Origin: Poseidonocella sp. HB161398
Lineage (GTDB): Bacteria; Pseudomonadota; Alphaproteobacteria; Rhodobacterales; Rhodobacteraceae
Length of the DNA stretch: 64,000 bases
Reading direction: 5' to 3'
Assembly (NCBI RefSeq): GCF_005870025.1
Contig: NZ_VATA01000004.1
Span: 1-64,000 of the forward strand
Part shown: one piece after another, positions 16,262-25,966 of the stretch
Position numbering within the stretch: the first letter of the stretch is position 1
How the letters are laid out: every line of letters starts with the position of its first letter
Translations under genes and position numbers: made by a program
Notes under the pieces: generated by a model
The model's database searches: none
Told to the model about the DNA's origin: nothing
Seen by the model: only the letters and a program-made list of their open reading frames with translations

Positions 16262-16557
16262 GCCGCCGCCGCATAGCCGCCCTCGCCAAGTCCCTTCCCC
16301 CCCAGCTCCGCGACTACATCGCTGGCCTCATCGAAGAGGCACGCGAGCAGGACCGGCGCAGCCAGCTCGACGAAGGGCTGTCTCCTGCGCAGCTCCGCAC
16401 TGCGATCAGCGAGCAGCGCACCGTGATCCGCAGCCTGAACCGCCGGGTGAACGCGCTCGAAGCCGAGATCGACAATCTCAAGGACGCCGCGAACCTCACG
16501 CTCTCGCGCGCCGCTCTCAAGCGCGCTCTCCTCAAGATTTCCAAGGAAGAAGGCTGA
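16258..16557 (+). CDS. Small coiled-coil virion-module protein, 99 aa
   Basis: GGAGGA lies upstream and the gene is ATGA-coupled to the portal gene. Almost entirely helical; heptad-like residues 45-80 (LNRRVNALEAEIDNLKDAAN) predict a coiled coil. Too short for a scaffold. A head-assembly or fibre-attachment role is possible given its position between portal and tailspike. Confidence 0.6.
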   Translation: MSRRRIAALAKSLPPQLRDYIAGLIEEAREQDRRSQLDEGLSPAQLRTAISEQRTVIRSLNRRVNALEAEIDNLKDAANLTLSRAALKRALLKISKEEG

Positions 16558-16563
16558 CACGCC

Positions 16564-19500
16564 ATGGCCCGCACGCGCCCCATCACCGACCAGCTCCGGT
16601 TTCTTTCGCAGGCCACGGGCGAGCACGTTCTCGACACGTACCTCGAAGCCTGCGAGCGTGGCGGGCGCACGCTCCCCGACATCCTCACCGACGTCTGGGA
16701 CGCGGCCACGGGCCAGTTCCGCGGCGAGATCATCCAGCACCGCTACACCGCGGACTACATGCTCCAGGCACGCGCGGGCGACTTCGTGGACCCCGAGGCG
16801 GGCTGGACTGACATCCACTACTTCTTCCGCCCCAAGGGCACCTTCGTCGCGGGCACGCCCTACGCCATCCACGACATGGTGAAGCTCTCCAACGGCAACC
16901 TCTACTTCACGAACACCGCGGGCAGCTTCGCGGACGAGACCGCCTACGTCGCCGCCGGGCAGCAGCTCATCCTCGACTACACGAGCGTGGAGGCCCTCAA
17001 GGACACGGCGCAAGCCTCCTCGATAACCGCCATCATCATGAAGGAGGGCGCGGAGGCCGCGAGGCTCGGCGCGATTGCCGCGAAGGACGACGCGGAAGCG
17101 GCTGCCGCCGATGCCGCCGCATCCGAGACCTCCGCCGCCGACAGCGCCTCTGGCGCGGCCTCCAGTGCCACCGATGCCGAGGCCGCCCAGACCGCCGCCG
17201 AGGAAGCGCAGGCTGCCGCAGAGGCCGCCGCAGGCGCCGCAGGCGCGGGCACGTACCTGCCGCTCGCGGGCGGCGAGATGACGGGCCAGCTCGACATCAC
17301 GGACGCGGACATCGACCTGAGCGGCGGCGACATCAACGTCACGGTGGATACCGGCACGCCGCGCGGCGTCTACTTCGAGGACAGCGGCGGCGTCTTCCAG
17401 GGCAAGCTCCTCCTGTCCTCCGCCAACCAGCTCTACATGGACGGCCCGGTCACGCCCTCCGCCACGCTCTCCTCGCGCATTCTCTTCGAGCCTTCGGGCA
17501 TCGTGAAGATGCGGCGCATCGGCACGGCCGACGATCTATGGAGCGCGTGGCTCGACTACACGACGGCCACGGACCTTCCCTCCACGTCCTCCATCGTCAC
17601 GCGCGAGCGCGGCGACGCGCGCTATCTCCAGTCCGCCCTCGCGGCTTCCACCTATCTCACGCAGGCCGACGCCTCTTCGCTCTATCTCGCGCAGGCAGAT
17701 GCCGCGGCCACCTACCTGCCGCTCTCCGGCGGCACGCTCACCGGCCCTCTCGCGATCACCGACGCCGACCTCACCGTCAAGCGCACCTCCGGCGAGAAGG
17801 GCCTCGCGCTCGCCAACGCCTCGGACACGATCATCGGCCGCGCCGTCATCGACGGCTCGAACAGTTTCATCATCGACGGGCCGGTCGCCGCCTCGGCCAC
17901 TCTGCGCTCCCGCATGGCCTTCGATCCCTCGGGCGCCGTCAGCTTCCGCCGCATCGGTCCCGCCGACGCCACGCATGCTGCCGATCTGGACTACACGACC
18001 GCGACCGATCTGCCCTCTGCCTCCTCCATCGTCACGCGCGCGCGGGGCGACGCGCGCTATGCGCTCCCGTCCGCGATCCCGCCCGTCTACCAGACCCGCG
18101 ATGCCGCGAACGCCGCTGCCATCGCCGCCCTGGGCAACGGCGCCACCGGCATCATGGCTGGCCTCGCGTACCGCGTGGACACGACCGCTGGCGCCACTGT
18201 CCGGTGCTGCACGAACGACCTTGCCGTGAACAATCTGGTTCCCGTCTGGCCCGCGACCTACGGCCATTTCGGGGCGGCGGGCAACGGCGCGACCAATGAC
18301 GCGCCTGCGATCACGAACGCGCTCAAGTCCGGGCACCCGATCATGAACCCGCGCAATGCGATCTACCAGTGCACGGGCGTCGTGGCCGTCCCCGACGCGG
18401 GCTCGGTCTACCTGCGCGGCGGCATCCACCGCTTCACTGGCGCCACCCATGGCCTCAACTTCGCGAACGTATCGACCACGGCCCTGACCACCATCGACAT
18501 CGACGAGATCGACGTGCTCCAGTCGGTCAACACGACCGGCCACGGAATCCGCGCCACGTGGACCGCCGATGTGGTGGCTGCGTTCCGCGGCTCGGTCTTC
18601 ATCCGCCTGGGCGACAACGTGACTATCGGCGGTGTCGGCATCGAGACCGGCTCCTGGGCGACGGCGCTCTACCTCGACAACCCGCAGAACGCGCTCATCG
18701 GGGCGCTCCACCTCGTCGGCAAGCGCGATCTCGGGCAGGCCATCGGCACCGACGCGCGCATCTTCCGCACTGGCACGACCGCGATCCACATCACCTCGAC
18801 CGACGACGGTTCTCCCGTGAACATCCGCCTGCGCCATGTGCAGGTGAAGCACACCGAGACCGCGATCAAGGTGCGGGGCCGGATGGAGGGCATCCTGGTC
18901 GAACACCCGATCATCGTGGCCTGCCGCGACGGGATCGACGTGGACCTCACCGACCTCATCGAGACGCCCGACCCCATCGACCCCTGGGTCAACATCTCGA
19001 ACGGCCATTCCAACTGCTCGCGCTATCCGCTCAAGGTCACGCGCGCGGCCCATGTGCACATCTCCAAGATGCTGCTCTACCGCTTCAATGATGCGACGGA
19101 CGTGGATTTCACGGGCTTCTACCTGTCGGGCGTGGACCGGTTCATGCTCAGCGACATCAACGTCAACGGCCAGCTCTCCGCGGGATCGCAGACCTACAGG
19201 CACGGCGCATTGATCGACTGCAAGCGCGGCCAGATCGGCCCCACCAACGCGATCAACTGCGAGCAGCCGCTCGAAGTCTCCGGCACGAACACGAAAGACC
19301 TCGCGATCCAGACGCCTTCGATGACCAGCGATCCGGTCTCGAACCTCGTCACGATCACCACCGCGCCGGAATCCGAGGTGCGCACCTACACGCCGGTCGG
19401 CAACGGCATCACCGTCTCGACGGGTGCCGTCATGGTCCCGGCGGCCAATACCGCGCAGCTTTCGATGGACATCCCCGTCCAGCGGGGCATGGTCTTCGCC

Positions 19501-19770
19501 GCCGAGGCCATCTTCCAGATCACCAAGGGGGCGACCTCGGGCAAGACGCGCATCTCCATCGTCATGACCGGCGTGTCGGCCAGCACCGACATCGGCTCGA
19601 ACCTCAAGATTTTCGACGACAACCACCAGGCCACGCACCAGTGGAACGACGTGGGCAAGGGCTACTTCACGTGCACGGCCAACGGCACGCTCACTCTCCA
19701 GCTTTCCGCCTCCAGCCAGGGATCGGACAGCGCCGCCGAGTTCGTGCTGCGCGCGCGCAGGATCGCGTGA
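16564..19770 (+). CDS. Tailspike / tail fibre with internal duplication and beta-helix
   Basis: A 1068-residue protein. The N-terminal ~150 residues (YTADYMLQARAGDFVDPEAG and onwards) should attach to the virion. Then comes an Ala/Glu-rich triple-coiled-coil stalk (about 155-225). Two copies of a ~150-residue module follow, each opening with TYLPL.GG..TG.L.ITDAD and closing with DYTTATDLPS.SSIVTR.RGDARY. The remainder (about 560-1068) is rich in Gly/Asn/Thr/Ile strands and looks like a right-handed beta-helix with a C-terminal jelly-roll-like end. It probably binds and may degrade host surface polysaccharide. Its place between portal and scaffold is unusual. Confidence 0.82.
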   Translation: MARTRPITDQLRFLSQATGEHVLDTYLEACERGGRTLPDILTDVWDAATGQFRGEIIQHRYTADYMLQARAGDFVDPEAGWTDIHYFFRPKGTFVAGTPYAIHDMVKLSNGNLYFTNTAGSFADETAYVAAGQQLILDYTSVEALKDTAQASSITAIIMKEGAEAARLGAIAAKDDAEAAAADAAASETSAADSASGAASSATDAEAAQTAAEEAQAAAEAAAGAAGAGTYLPLAGGEMTGQLDITDADIDLSGGDINVTVDTGTPRGVYFEDSGGVFQGKLLLSSANQLYMDGPVTPSATLSSRILFEPSGIVKMRRIGTADDLWSAWLDYTTATDLPSTSSIVTRERGDARYLQSALAASTYLTQADASSLYLAQADAAATYLPLSGGTLTGPLAITDADLTVKRTSGEKGLALANASDTIIGRAVIDGSNSFIIDGPVAASATLRSRMAFDPSGAVSFRRIGPADATHAADLDYTTATDLPSASSIVTRARGDARYALPSAIPPVYQTRDAANAAAIAALGNGATGIMAGLAYRVDTTAGATVRCCTNDLAVNNLVPVWPATYGHFGAAGNGATNDAPAITNALKSGHPIMNPRNAIYQCTGVVAVPDAGSVYLRGGIHRFTGATHGLNFANVSTTALTTIDIDEIDVLQSVNTTGHGIRATWTADVVAAFRGSVFIRLGDNVTIGGVGIETGSWATALYLDNPQNALIGALHLVGKRDLGQAIGTDARIFRTGTTAIHITSTDDGSPVNIRLRHVQVKHTETAIKVRGRMEGILVEHPIIVACRDGIDVDLTDLIETPDPIDPWVNISNGHSNCSRYPLKVTRAAHVHISKMLLYRFNDATDVDFTGFYLSGVDRFMLSDINVNGQLSAGSQTYRHGALIDCKRGQIGPTNAINCEQPLEVSGTNTKDLAIQTPSMTSDPVSNLVTITTAPESEVRTYTPVGNGITVSTGAVMVPAANTAQLSMDIPVQRGMVFAAEAIFQITKGATSGKTRISIVMTGVSASTDIGSNLKIFDDNHQATHQWNDVGKGYFTCTANGTLTLQLSASSQGSDSAAEFVLRARRIA

Positions 19771-19872
19771 CATGCGGTTCATGTCGGCCTCGCGCGCATG
19801 CTGGCCCAGTCTCCCCGATGCGCGGGCGCGACAGGGACGAAAACCGGGAACGATCGGTCCAATATCCGCAAC

Positions 19873-20178
19873 ATGACCACCGAACCCGATCCCCGCGAAC
19901 GCGCCGAGCAAATCAAGGCGCTCAACACGCTCCAGCGCACGCGCGGCTGGCGCGTGCTCTGCGATGTCATGCAGGCCGAAATCCAGACGGTCATGCAGCA
20001 GCTCGCGTCCCCCGGCCCGGTGACGCCGGACGACATCCACTACAAGCGCGGCCAGCTCCATGCCGCGATCTCCCTGCTCTCGCTCCCCGAGAAACTGGCC
20101 TCCAAGCTCGAATCCGAAGACGCCTTCGAGAAGCGCGTGGCCCAAACCAAGGAACCGCCCCATGCCTCCCACCAGTGA
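19873..20178 (+). CDS. Hypothetical head-module protein, 101 aa
   Basis: Begins at the ATG of MTTEPDPRE and is helical throughout (RAEQIKALNTLQRTRGWRVL). The conserved-looking GWRVLCDVMQAEIQ segment is typical of small phage head-module proteins, but I cannot name the family. It overlaps the scaffold gene by 17 nt, so expression is coupled. Confidence 0.6.
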   Translation: MTTEPDPRERAEQIKALNTLQRTRGWRVLCDVMQAEIQTVMQQLASPGPVTPDDIHYKRGQLHAAISLLSLPEKLASKLESEDAFEKRVAQTKEPPHASHQ

Positions 20179-21232
20179 CGAAATCCTCTCGCAGATGACC
20201 GACGCCGTGCAGGGCCAGCAGGCGGCTCCGCCCCAGGCCGCGCCTCCGCAGCAGGCCGCTCCGCAGCAGGCCGCCCCCGCTGCGCCCAAGGACACGCAGC
20301 AGGACATTGCCGCGGAGAAGGGATCGCCGGAAACGGAGGGCGACGCGGCCAAGGCGGACGCGGTGGTCTACGACATCCCGATGGGCAACAGCACGCGCAA
20401 GATGACGCCCCAGCAGATCGCGGGCACGCTCCAGCGCTACGCCGCGCTCAACCACCAGCACGCGCAGCTCACGCCCGTGGCGCATGTGCTCCAGCAGTAC
20501 GCTCAGTCGAACCCCGACCTGGCCGACCCCGCGAAGATGGCCGAAGCCCTCAAGGCCACGCTGCTCGCGCAGGCCAACCAGCACAACCCGACCATGGGCG
20601 ATGATGGCCGCGACAACGCGGGCACGCGCCCGCAGAACGCGACAGCGCCGCAGCAGTCCGCGGAGGACATCTCCGCCGCTCTCAAGAAGTGGGAGGAGGA
20701 CAATGCGGCCACGCTCCCGCCGGGCTACGCTGACCTCATGTCCTCTCGCGCCAGCGGCCAAGACACGATCACTGGCCTCCAGCAGCAGCTCCAGCAGATG
20801 CAGCGGATGCTCGGCCAGGTGCTTGCCACCGCCGGGGGCACTGCCGACGCCTCGCGCCAGGGCATGCAGGACGCGCAGGCGCAGCGCGTGCAGGCCATCC
20901 AGGGCCAGATCGCGAACAACATCGACCGGGTGCAGCAGCATCTCGGGCTGCCGGACGACGCGGCGAACGACTTCATGATCTTCGCTGCCGAGCGCGGCTT
21001 CACGCTCGAAGACTTCGTGGACCCGAACATGACGCTGCGCGTGATGACCGACTTCCGCAACCAGCGCGCCTCGCCGGAGATGGAGCGCATGCGCCAGATG
21101 GCGCAGCGCCGCCAAGCCTTCACGGGCACCATGGGCCAGACGCCCAGCGGCGGGGCTGGCGCTCCTGCACCGGAGGGGACGACCCTCGACCAGATGGCTG
21201 CCAGTATCATGTCGCGGCGGCAGGGCGGCTGA
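20162..21232 (+). CDS. Probable scaffolding protein
   Basis: A 356-residue, highly hydrophilic protein. The N terminus is Gln/Ala/Pro-rich low complexity, the middle is acidic and helical with a Gln-rich coiled coil (ITGLQQQLQQMQRMLGQVL), and the C terminus is a basic helical region. This composition, and its location upstream of the capsid gene, are those of podovirus scaffolds, which template prohead assembly and then leave. It is followed by a strong terminator. Confidence 0.75.
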   Translation: MPPTSDEILSQMTDAVQGQQAAPPQAAPPQQAAPQQAAPAAPKDTQQDIAAEKGSPETEGDAAKADAVVYDIPMGNSTRKMTPQQIAGTLQRYAALNHQHAQLTPVAHVLQQYAQSNPDLADPAKMAEALKATLLAQANQHNPTMGDDGRDNAGTRPQNATAPQQSAEDISAALKKWEEDNAATLPPGYADLMSSRASGQDTITGLQQQLQQMQRMLGQVLATAGGTADASRQGMQDAQAQRVQAIQGQIANNIDRVQQHLGLPDDAANDFMIFAAERGFTLEDFVDPNMTLRVMTDFRNQRASPEMERMRQMAQRRQAFTGTMGQTPSGGAGAPAPEGTTLDQMAASIMSRRQGG

Positions 21233-21307
21233 CCGGGGCTCCTTCGCCCGGCCAGCAGTCCGATTGGTTCCCGGCTTGCCTGCCGCCGCATCCGCTCGAC
21301 GACCTCC

Positions 21308-22162
21308 CTACTGCCCCGCTGCGGCGGGGCAGTCTTTTCCGGCAGGGCATTCAACCTTCTGGCGCGGCGGGAATGCCGCCCTTTTCAGCTCGGCGGTTGT
21401 TCTCAGCACCACCTCGGCAATCTGCGCACGCTTCCCAGCCTTTTCGGCATTCTCAGTAATGTCCACAGCCGCCCAGAGTACGCCCATGATGCTTGTACTC
21501 ATTCCCACAAGATTCCGCACAAGGTCGTCTGGACCGCGATTAAACCCGTGCTTGCTGGCGTACATGAGCTTGTTCCGCGCGGACCCATTGAACTTCACGA
21601 TCTCTGCAACCTTGTCCTTGCCCCCATTCCGCTCGTAAAGCCTCTCCGCAAGCGAGGGCACCGGGTTCCCGTCCTCGTCAAGCCACCCCAGAAGACTGAG
21701 CGTGGCGATCTGGTGAAATTTCTTCTCGTCTTCCTCAATTAGCAGAATGATCGCGTCACGGGCCGGGTCGTACCCAAGTTTGGGAGGGATCGGCTCCCTC
21801 ACCATCTCGACCACCTGGCCGCACACCCACGCGAGCGTAGTCTTGTGATAGTGATCGTGGATGTTAACGTCCCTCGCGAGCCTCCCGAAACCTGCACATT
21901 TCGCGCTCATGACAAGTGCGGTCACGGCCTCCTCCATTGCATGCATCGCAAGGAACGTGGCGGGCACGCGAAAACCCCACTCGCCCTCGCGGTATATTGA
22001 GTCCTCGAAAGTGGCGATGCCTCCGGCCCAGTTGAGGTTTCGTACTGCGTTTGCCGCGGAATAGCGGGCCTCTTCCGGTAGCGCCTCGATCCGTTTGCAG
22101 ACCCATAGCGCCATCTCGCTCTCGAGTATCTGCCGCACGTCGGGGTGAAAAAGCTCGGGCAT
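21308..22162 (-). CDS. Wrong-strand moron in head module; AbiV/HEPN-like candidate
   Basis: A 284-residue protein with AAGGAAG six nt before its ATG, encoded against the virion genes between scaffold and capsid. Residues about 68-107 show a pattern like AbiV-type HEPN proteins: an Ala-rich helix with a Glu pair (FLAMHAMEEAVTALVMSA, E77-E78), then a His/Lys-rich stretch HDHYHK (103-107). Composition is AT-richer than neighbours. Known: AbiV-family proteins abort phage infection in Lactococcus. Assignment here rests on motif resemblance only. As a moron it would be expressed in the lysogen independently of virion genes. Confidence 0.55.
   Translation of the reverse strand: MPELFHPDVRQILESEMALWVCKRIEALPEEARYSAANAVRNLNWAGGIATFEDSIYREGEWGFRVPATFLAMHAMEEAVTALVMSAKCAGFGRLARDVNIHDHYHKTTLAWVCGQVVEMVREPIPPKLGYDPARDAIILLIEEDEKKFHQIATLSLLGWLDEDGNPVPSLAERLYERNGGKDKVAEIVKFNGSARNKLMYASKHGFNRGPDDLVRNLVGMSTSIMGVLWAAVDITENAEKAGKRAQIAEVVLRTTAELKRAAFPPRQKVECPAGKDCPAAAGQ
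21310..21338 (+). terminator. Bidirectional terminator after the scaffold gene
   Basis: A perfect 10-bp stem (ACTGCCCCGC/GCGGGGCAGT) with a TGCG loop, followed by CTTTT on the plus strand. It lies inside the last codons of the convergent minus-strand gene, so it probably ends both transcripts and limits readthrough into the capsid gene. Confidence 0.75.
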
Positions 22163-22408
22163 CGCGTCTTCCTTTCAGTACCAGCTTCCCCCGCACCATC
22201 ACCCAGGCAGTTCAGGTCGCAAGTTTTTTGCCGGCATGCGGACGAAAACCGGCAAGGCGGGTGGTAGTTTCGTCAACATCGGCAGCGCGCTACGGCCCGC
22301 AAGTCCGCCCCCCCTACGGTCGCGACGGCAATTCCGCGACCCCGAAAACCCCCAAGACATCCCCCGCGCCGGGGCCTTGCCCACGCGCGCACATGAGAGG
22401 ACAGGACC

Positions 22409-23611
22409 ATGCCTGTTGCCATCCAGGGTCTTCGCGGTTCCGGCGAGTTCGGCGTAGACTTCCGCCCGAAAAACTACCGCGAGCTTTACACGATGCTCGA
22501 ACCCAACGGGGACGCGCCGCTCAACGCGCTCCTGTCGATGGGCTCCAGCTCGCCGACCGACGATCCCGAGTACAAGAACTTCCGCGACGAGCTGCCGGAT
22601 CGCGTGCTCAAGATCAACAACGGCGCGGGCTACACCGCCGTGGCCACCTCGCTGGTGATCGACGCCTCCGACGAGGCCAAGTTCGCGGTCGCGGGCACCA
22701 TCATCATCAACGGCGCGACCGGCGAGGTGATGCGCGTGACCGCCGACACGACCGGCACCACGCTCACCGTTGTCCGCAACATCGGCGGCACCGCGCACGT
22801 GATCGCCGACGACGATGACCTGTTCATCGCTGGCACGGCCCACGAGGAAGGTGCGGGCACCCCGACCCCCGTCGCGTTCGACCCGACCGTCGTCTCGAAC
22901 TACTGCCAGATTTTCCGCAACAGCTTCGCGGTCACTGGCACCATGGACCAGACCTACCTGCGCACCGGGAACAAGCTCCAGGAGCAGCGCGAGAAGGGCC
23001 TCAAGATGCACATGAGTGACATCGAGCGGGCCTTCTTCTTCGGCATCAAGGCCGAGGAGAACGGGACTTCCGCGCAGCCGCGCCGCTACACCGGGGGCCT
23101 GACCACCACGCTCTCGAATGTCGTGGACCTCGGCACGGACTTCGCGAGCCATGGCGGCACTGCCGCGGGCGAGATGACCGAGGAGGGCTTTGACAGCCTG
23201 CTGATCTCGAACGTCTTCAAGTACGGCTCGAAGCAGAAGATCGCCTTCGTCGGCGAGACCGTGGCCGCCCAGCTCCAGGCCATCGGCAAGGACCGCTGGA
23301 GCCCGGAGAGCGTGGACGGCACCTACGGCGTGGCCCTGACCGGCTACAAGACCTTCGCGGGCACGCTCATGGTCCACCTGCATCCGCAGTTCCGCCAAAT
23401 CCCGAACATGAAGAACGCCATGCTGGTGCTCGACATGCCCTACATCACCTACCGGCACATGCAGAACCGGGACACCGGCCTGCGCGAGAACGTGCAGGCT
23501 CCCGGCACCGATGGCCGCAAGGACGAGTACCTGACCGAGTGCGGTCTCGAACTCCTCCAGGACAAGGTGCACACGTTCATCAAGGGCTGGAACACGCGCA
23601 TCGCGTCGTGA
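22409..23611 (+). CDS. Major capsid protein, SU10/DUF5309-like
   Basis: A 400-residue protein behind AGGACAGGACC. The overall layout and segments near the N terminus (SSPTDDPEYKNFRDELPDRV), the centre (NSFAVTGTMDQTYLRTGNKL) and the C terminus (MPYITYRHMQNRDTGL) match my recollection of the SU10-type major head protein family (DUF5309), an HK97-fold capsid. Location after the scaffold supports the call. A predicted beta-rich insertion (about 70-150) may be a surface domain. Confidence 0.85.
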   Translation: MPVAIQGLRGSGEFGVDFRPKNYRELYTMLEPNGDAPLNALLSMGSSSPTDDPEYKNFRDELPDRVLKINNGAGYTAVATSLVIDASDEAKFAVAGTIIINGATGEVMRVTADTTGTTLTVVRNIGGTAHVIADDDDLFIAGTAHEEGAGTPTPVAFDPTVVSNYCQIFRNSFAVTGTMDQTYLRTGNKLQEQREKGLKMHMSDIERAFFFGIKAEENGTSAQPRRYTGGLTTTLSNVVDLGTDFASHGGTAAGEMTEEGFDSLLISNVFKYGSKQKIAFVGETVAAQLQAIGKDRWSPESVDGTYGVALTGYKTFAGTLMVHLHPQFRQIPNMKNAMLVLDMPYITYRHMQNRDTGLRENVQAPGTDGRKDEYLTECGLELLQDKVHTFIKGWNTRIAS

Positions 23612-23709
23612 TCCGGGCCGGGACGACCGGCACCGCCCGAGGGGTCATGATGGGGGCGCGTCGTCAGGGCGCGCCCCTCTCGCATCCGCCCCACGCTCAG
23701 GAGAAACCC

Positions 23710-23967
23710 ATGGCACGCTCCCCCATCGCCACCGCCAAGACTGCCGCGAAGAACGAGACCGCCACCGCCAAGACCGCCGCGACGGGCGAGATCGCTGTCT
23801 TCGAAAGCCGCGAGAAGGAGCCCAAGCAGTTCGCCATCGCTGGCTACACTTCGATCCGCAATTTCGGGAATGGCAAGCTGGAGTGGCACGTCCCCGAAGA
23901 CGACGCCGACCGCTTCGCCAAGCACCATCACGTGACCATCGGGCGCGTGATCCGCAAGCGGGACTGA
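23710..23967 (+). CDS. Small basic head protein, 85 aa
   Basis: AGGAG is 7 nt before the ATG. The N-terminal third is Ala/Thr/Lys low complexity (TAKTAAKNETATAKTAATG). The rest is a compact domain ending HHHVTIGRVIRKRD. It is placed between capsid and head-completion genes, so a capsid decoration or head-completion role is likely. Family not recognised. Confidence 0.6.
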   Translation: MARSPIATAKTAAKNETATAKTAATGEIAVFESREKEPKQFAIAGYTSIRNFGNGKLEWHVPEDDADRFAKHHHVTIGRVIRKRD

Positions 23968-23971
23968 TCCC

Positions 23972-24436
23972 ATGCCCGCGCTGGTCAGCAGCAACCCCCA
24001 TATCCGCGACGGCAGCTCGCCCCTCTCGAAGCTGGTGATCGACGCGCTTCGCGTCTATGGCGAGTACCATCCCTCGACCATCGACAGCGACCTTGCGCTC
24101 ATGATGCTCGGGCTCGGGAACACGGTGCTGGACGACTACCGCACGCACCCCTACTGGACTTCTCTCGCCGACGCCCCCGTCCTTCACGACTACACGCAGA
24201 TCGACGATGCGCGCCCGGTCCATGACCGGGTGATGACGCAGGGCCTCCTGGCCTACTACTGCGTGCAGCAGGGCTCGCAGAAGATGGGGCTGCACGTCCC
24301 GCGCTACCAGTCGCTCCTCAACCGCACGCTCTGGCACGACCTCTCGGGCTCCGGCCCGATCTCGCTGAGCGCGCTGGACGAAGGCCCTTCGCGCTCGCAC
24401 CGCACCGACCCGATCACCGGCAAGAGGCTCGACTGA
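23972..24436 (+). CDS. Head-tail adaptor / head-completion protein
   Basis: A 154-residue helical protein starting 4 bp after the previous stop. The helical composition (LALMMLGLGNTVLDDYRTHP) and the position between capsid and tail nozzle match the adaptor (gp4/gp11-like) of short-tailed phages, which joins the portal ring to the tail. Assigned mainly by synteny. Confidence 0.55.
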   Translation: MPALVSSNPHIRDGSSPLSKLVIDALRVYGEYHPSTIDSDLALMMLGLGNTVLDDYRTHPYWTSLADAPVLHDYTQIDDARPVHDRVMTQGLLAYYCVQQGSQKMGLHVPRYQSLLNRTLWHDLSGSGPISLSALDEGPSRSHRTDPITGKRLD

Positions 24437-24442
24437 TCCGCC

Positions 24443-25966
24443 ATGTCCGGCATCCGCTCCTCCGCCCAGCTCAAGCTCAAGACGCACGCCTACGACACGT
24501 TCATGGGGCTCGACGGATCGCGCCACATCACGGCGATGGACACGGGACGGGAACAGCATTTCGCCACCATCGAGAATGCCTACTGCGACTGGCGCGGCCA
24601 GGTCGTGCGCGGCCCCGCCGCCCGGCCCGTGCACGGCTCTCTCCAGGTCGTCCACGCGCGCCATTTCGACACCGACCGCGTGGTATATGGCGAGCGCCGC
24701 GGCGACGGCATCCGGCTGACCTCGACCGAAGGCCATGAGGATGCCTTCCGCTATCCCCAGGATGCGGTCCTTTCCTCGACCATCTTCAACCGCAATGTGC
24801 ACGTGGCCGCGAAGGGCGCGCGCATGCGCTACTACGACGGCGCGCTCTTCCACCAGAACAGCTCGCCCTCCATGTCGCTGCTGCGCCCCAGCATGATCAC
24901 GACCGTGCAGCGCCGCCTGTGCGTGGCGGGGATCACCGGCTTCGAGACAGAGGTGCACATCTCGCGCGTGGACAGCCCCGCCGTCTTTCCCGGCGACGAG
25001 GACCCCGCCGAGGAGAGCGTGCTGCGCGCGGGCATCATCGACGTGGCCAACCTGATCGGCACCGCCGACCAGATCACCGGGCTGGGCCAGCTCGAACAGG
25101 ATGGCCTTGTCGTGTTCACCTCCGACCGCGCGGTGGTCTACCGGCTGGACCCCGACATCGACGCCTGGACCATCGACGCGCAGGCCAACCTGCGCGTGGG
25201 CTGCGTGTCGCACAACACGATCTGCCCCGCGGGCACCGATCTCCTCTTCTGCTCGCGGCAGGGCGTGCACTCGATCCGCCGCAGTTCGCAGAACGGCATC
25301 CTGCTCGGGACTGTCTCGCTTTCCTTCAAGATCGACACGCTCTACCGGCACTGCTTCGAGAACATGTCGGACCCCGCGGCCATGTCCGCCGTCTACGACC
25401 AGGACGCGAACCAGTATCACGTGTTCTTCCCGCAGCCCGGCAACAGGACAGCGCGCCGCCTCACGCTCACTCTCTCGCCCGTTCCCGGCGAGGAGGACAG
25501 CGCGCGCTACTCGGGCGGCACGTTCCTCGACGCGCGCTGCGGCGACGCGCTTGCGGGCCGCCTCGTCTACGGGACCAATGGCGGCCTCTACGAAATCGTG
25601 CGCGACCGCAACCGCGACGGCCTGCCTGCAACTGCGGTAGCCCCCGAAGCCTACATCGTCACGCCCTTCCTCTGGCACGGCTCGCTGGTCGAGGCGAAGC
25701 GAACCCATAGCTTCACGCTCCAGGCCAGCGGCTCGGGGATCGTCGAGATGTGGGCCACCGATCTGGAGGGGCGCGTGCTTGGCTCGATGGCCTTCGAGAT
25801 CGCGCCCGATGCGGACGACACCGACAGTTTCGCCGTGCCACTCTCCCGCCAGTACGAGCGCATGTGGCAGGTTCGCTACCTCGCGGCCCAATACCACTTC
25901 CGCATCACCCAATCCGACGGGCTGGTCCGCATCTCGGGCTTCGCCGTGACCACGAGGCAAGACTGA
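24443..25966 (+). CDS. Tail nozzle / tubular-B-like protein
   Basis: A 507-residue beta-rich protein with repeated blade-like segments (DGLVVFTSDRAVVYRLDPDI, TDLLFCSRQGVHSIRRSS, YDQDANQYHVFFPQPGN). This is the pattern of podovirus tail-nozzle (tail tubular B) beta-propeller proteins. It would form the distal end of the short tail. Its stop overlaps the next start (TGATG). Confidence 0.7.
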   Translation: MSGIRSSAQLKLKTHAYDTFMGLDGSRHITAMDTGREQHFATIENAYCDWRGQVVRGPAARPVHGSLQVVHARHFDTDRVVYGERRGDGIRLTSTEGHEDAFRYPQDAVLSSTIFNRNVHVAAKGARMRYYDGALFHQNSSPSMSLLRPSMITTVQRRLCVAGITGFETEVHISRVDSPAVFPGDEDPAEESVLRAGIIDVANLIGTADQITGLGQLEQDGLVVFTSDRAVVYRLDPDIDAWTIDAQANLRVGCVSHNTICPAGTDLLFCSRQGVHSIRRSSQNGILLGTVSLSFKIDTLYRHCFENMSDPAAMSAVYDQDANQYHVFFPQPGNRTARRLTLTLSPVPGEEDSARYSGGTFLDARCGDALAGRLVYGTNGGLYEIVRDRNRDGLPATAVAPEAYIVTPFLWHGSLVEAKRTHSFTLQASGSGIVEMWATDLEGRVLGSMAFEIAPDADDTDSFAVPLSRQYERMWQVRYLAAQYHFRITQSDGLVRISGFAVTTRQD

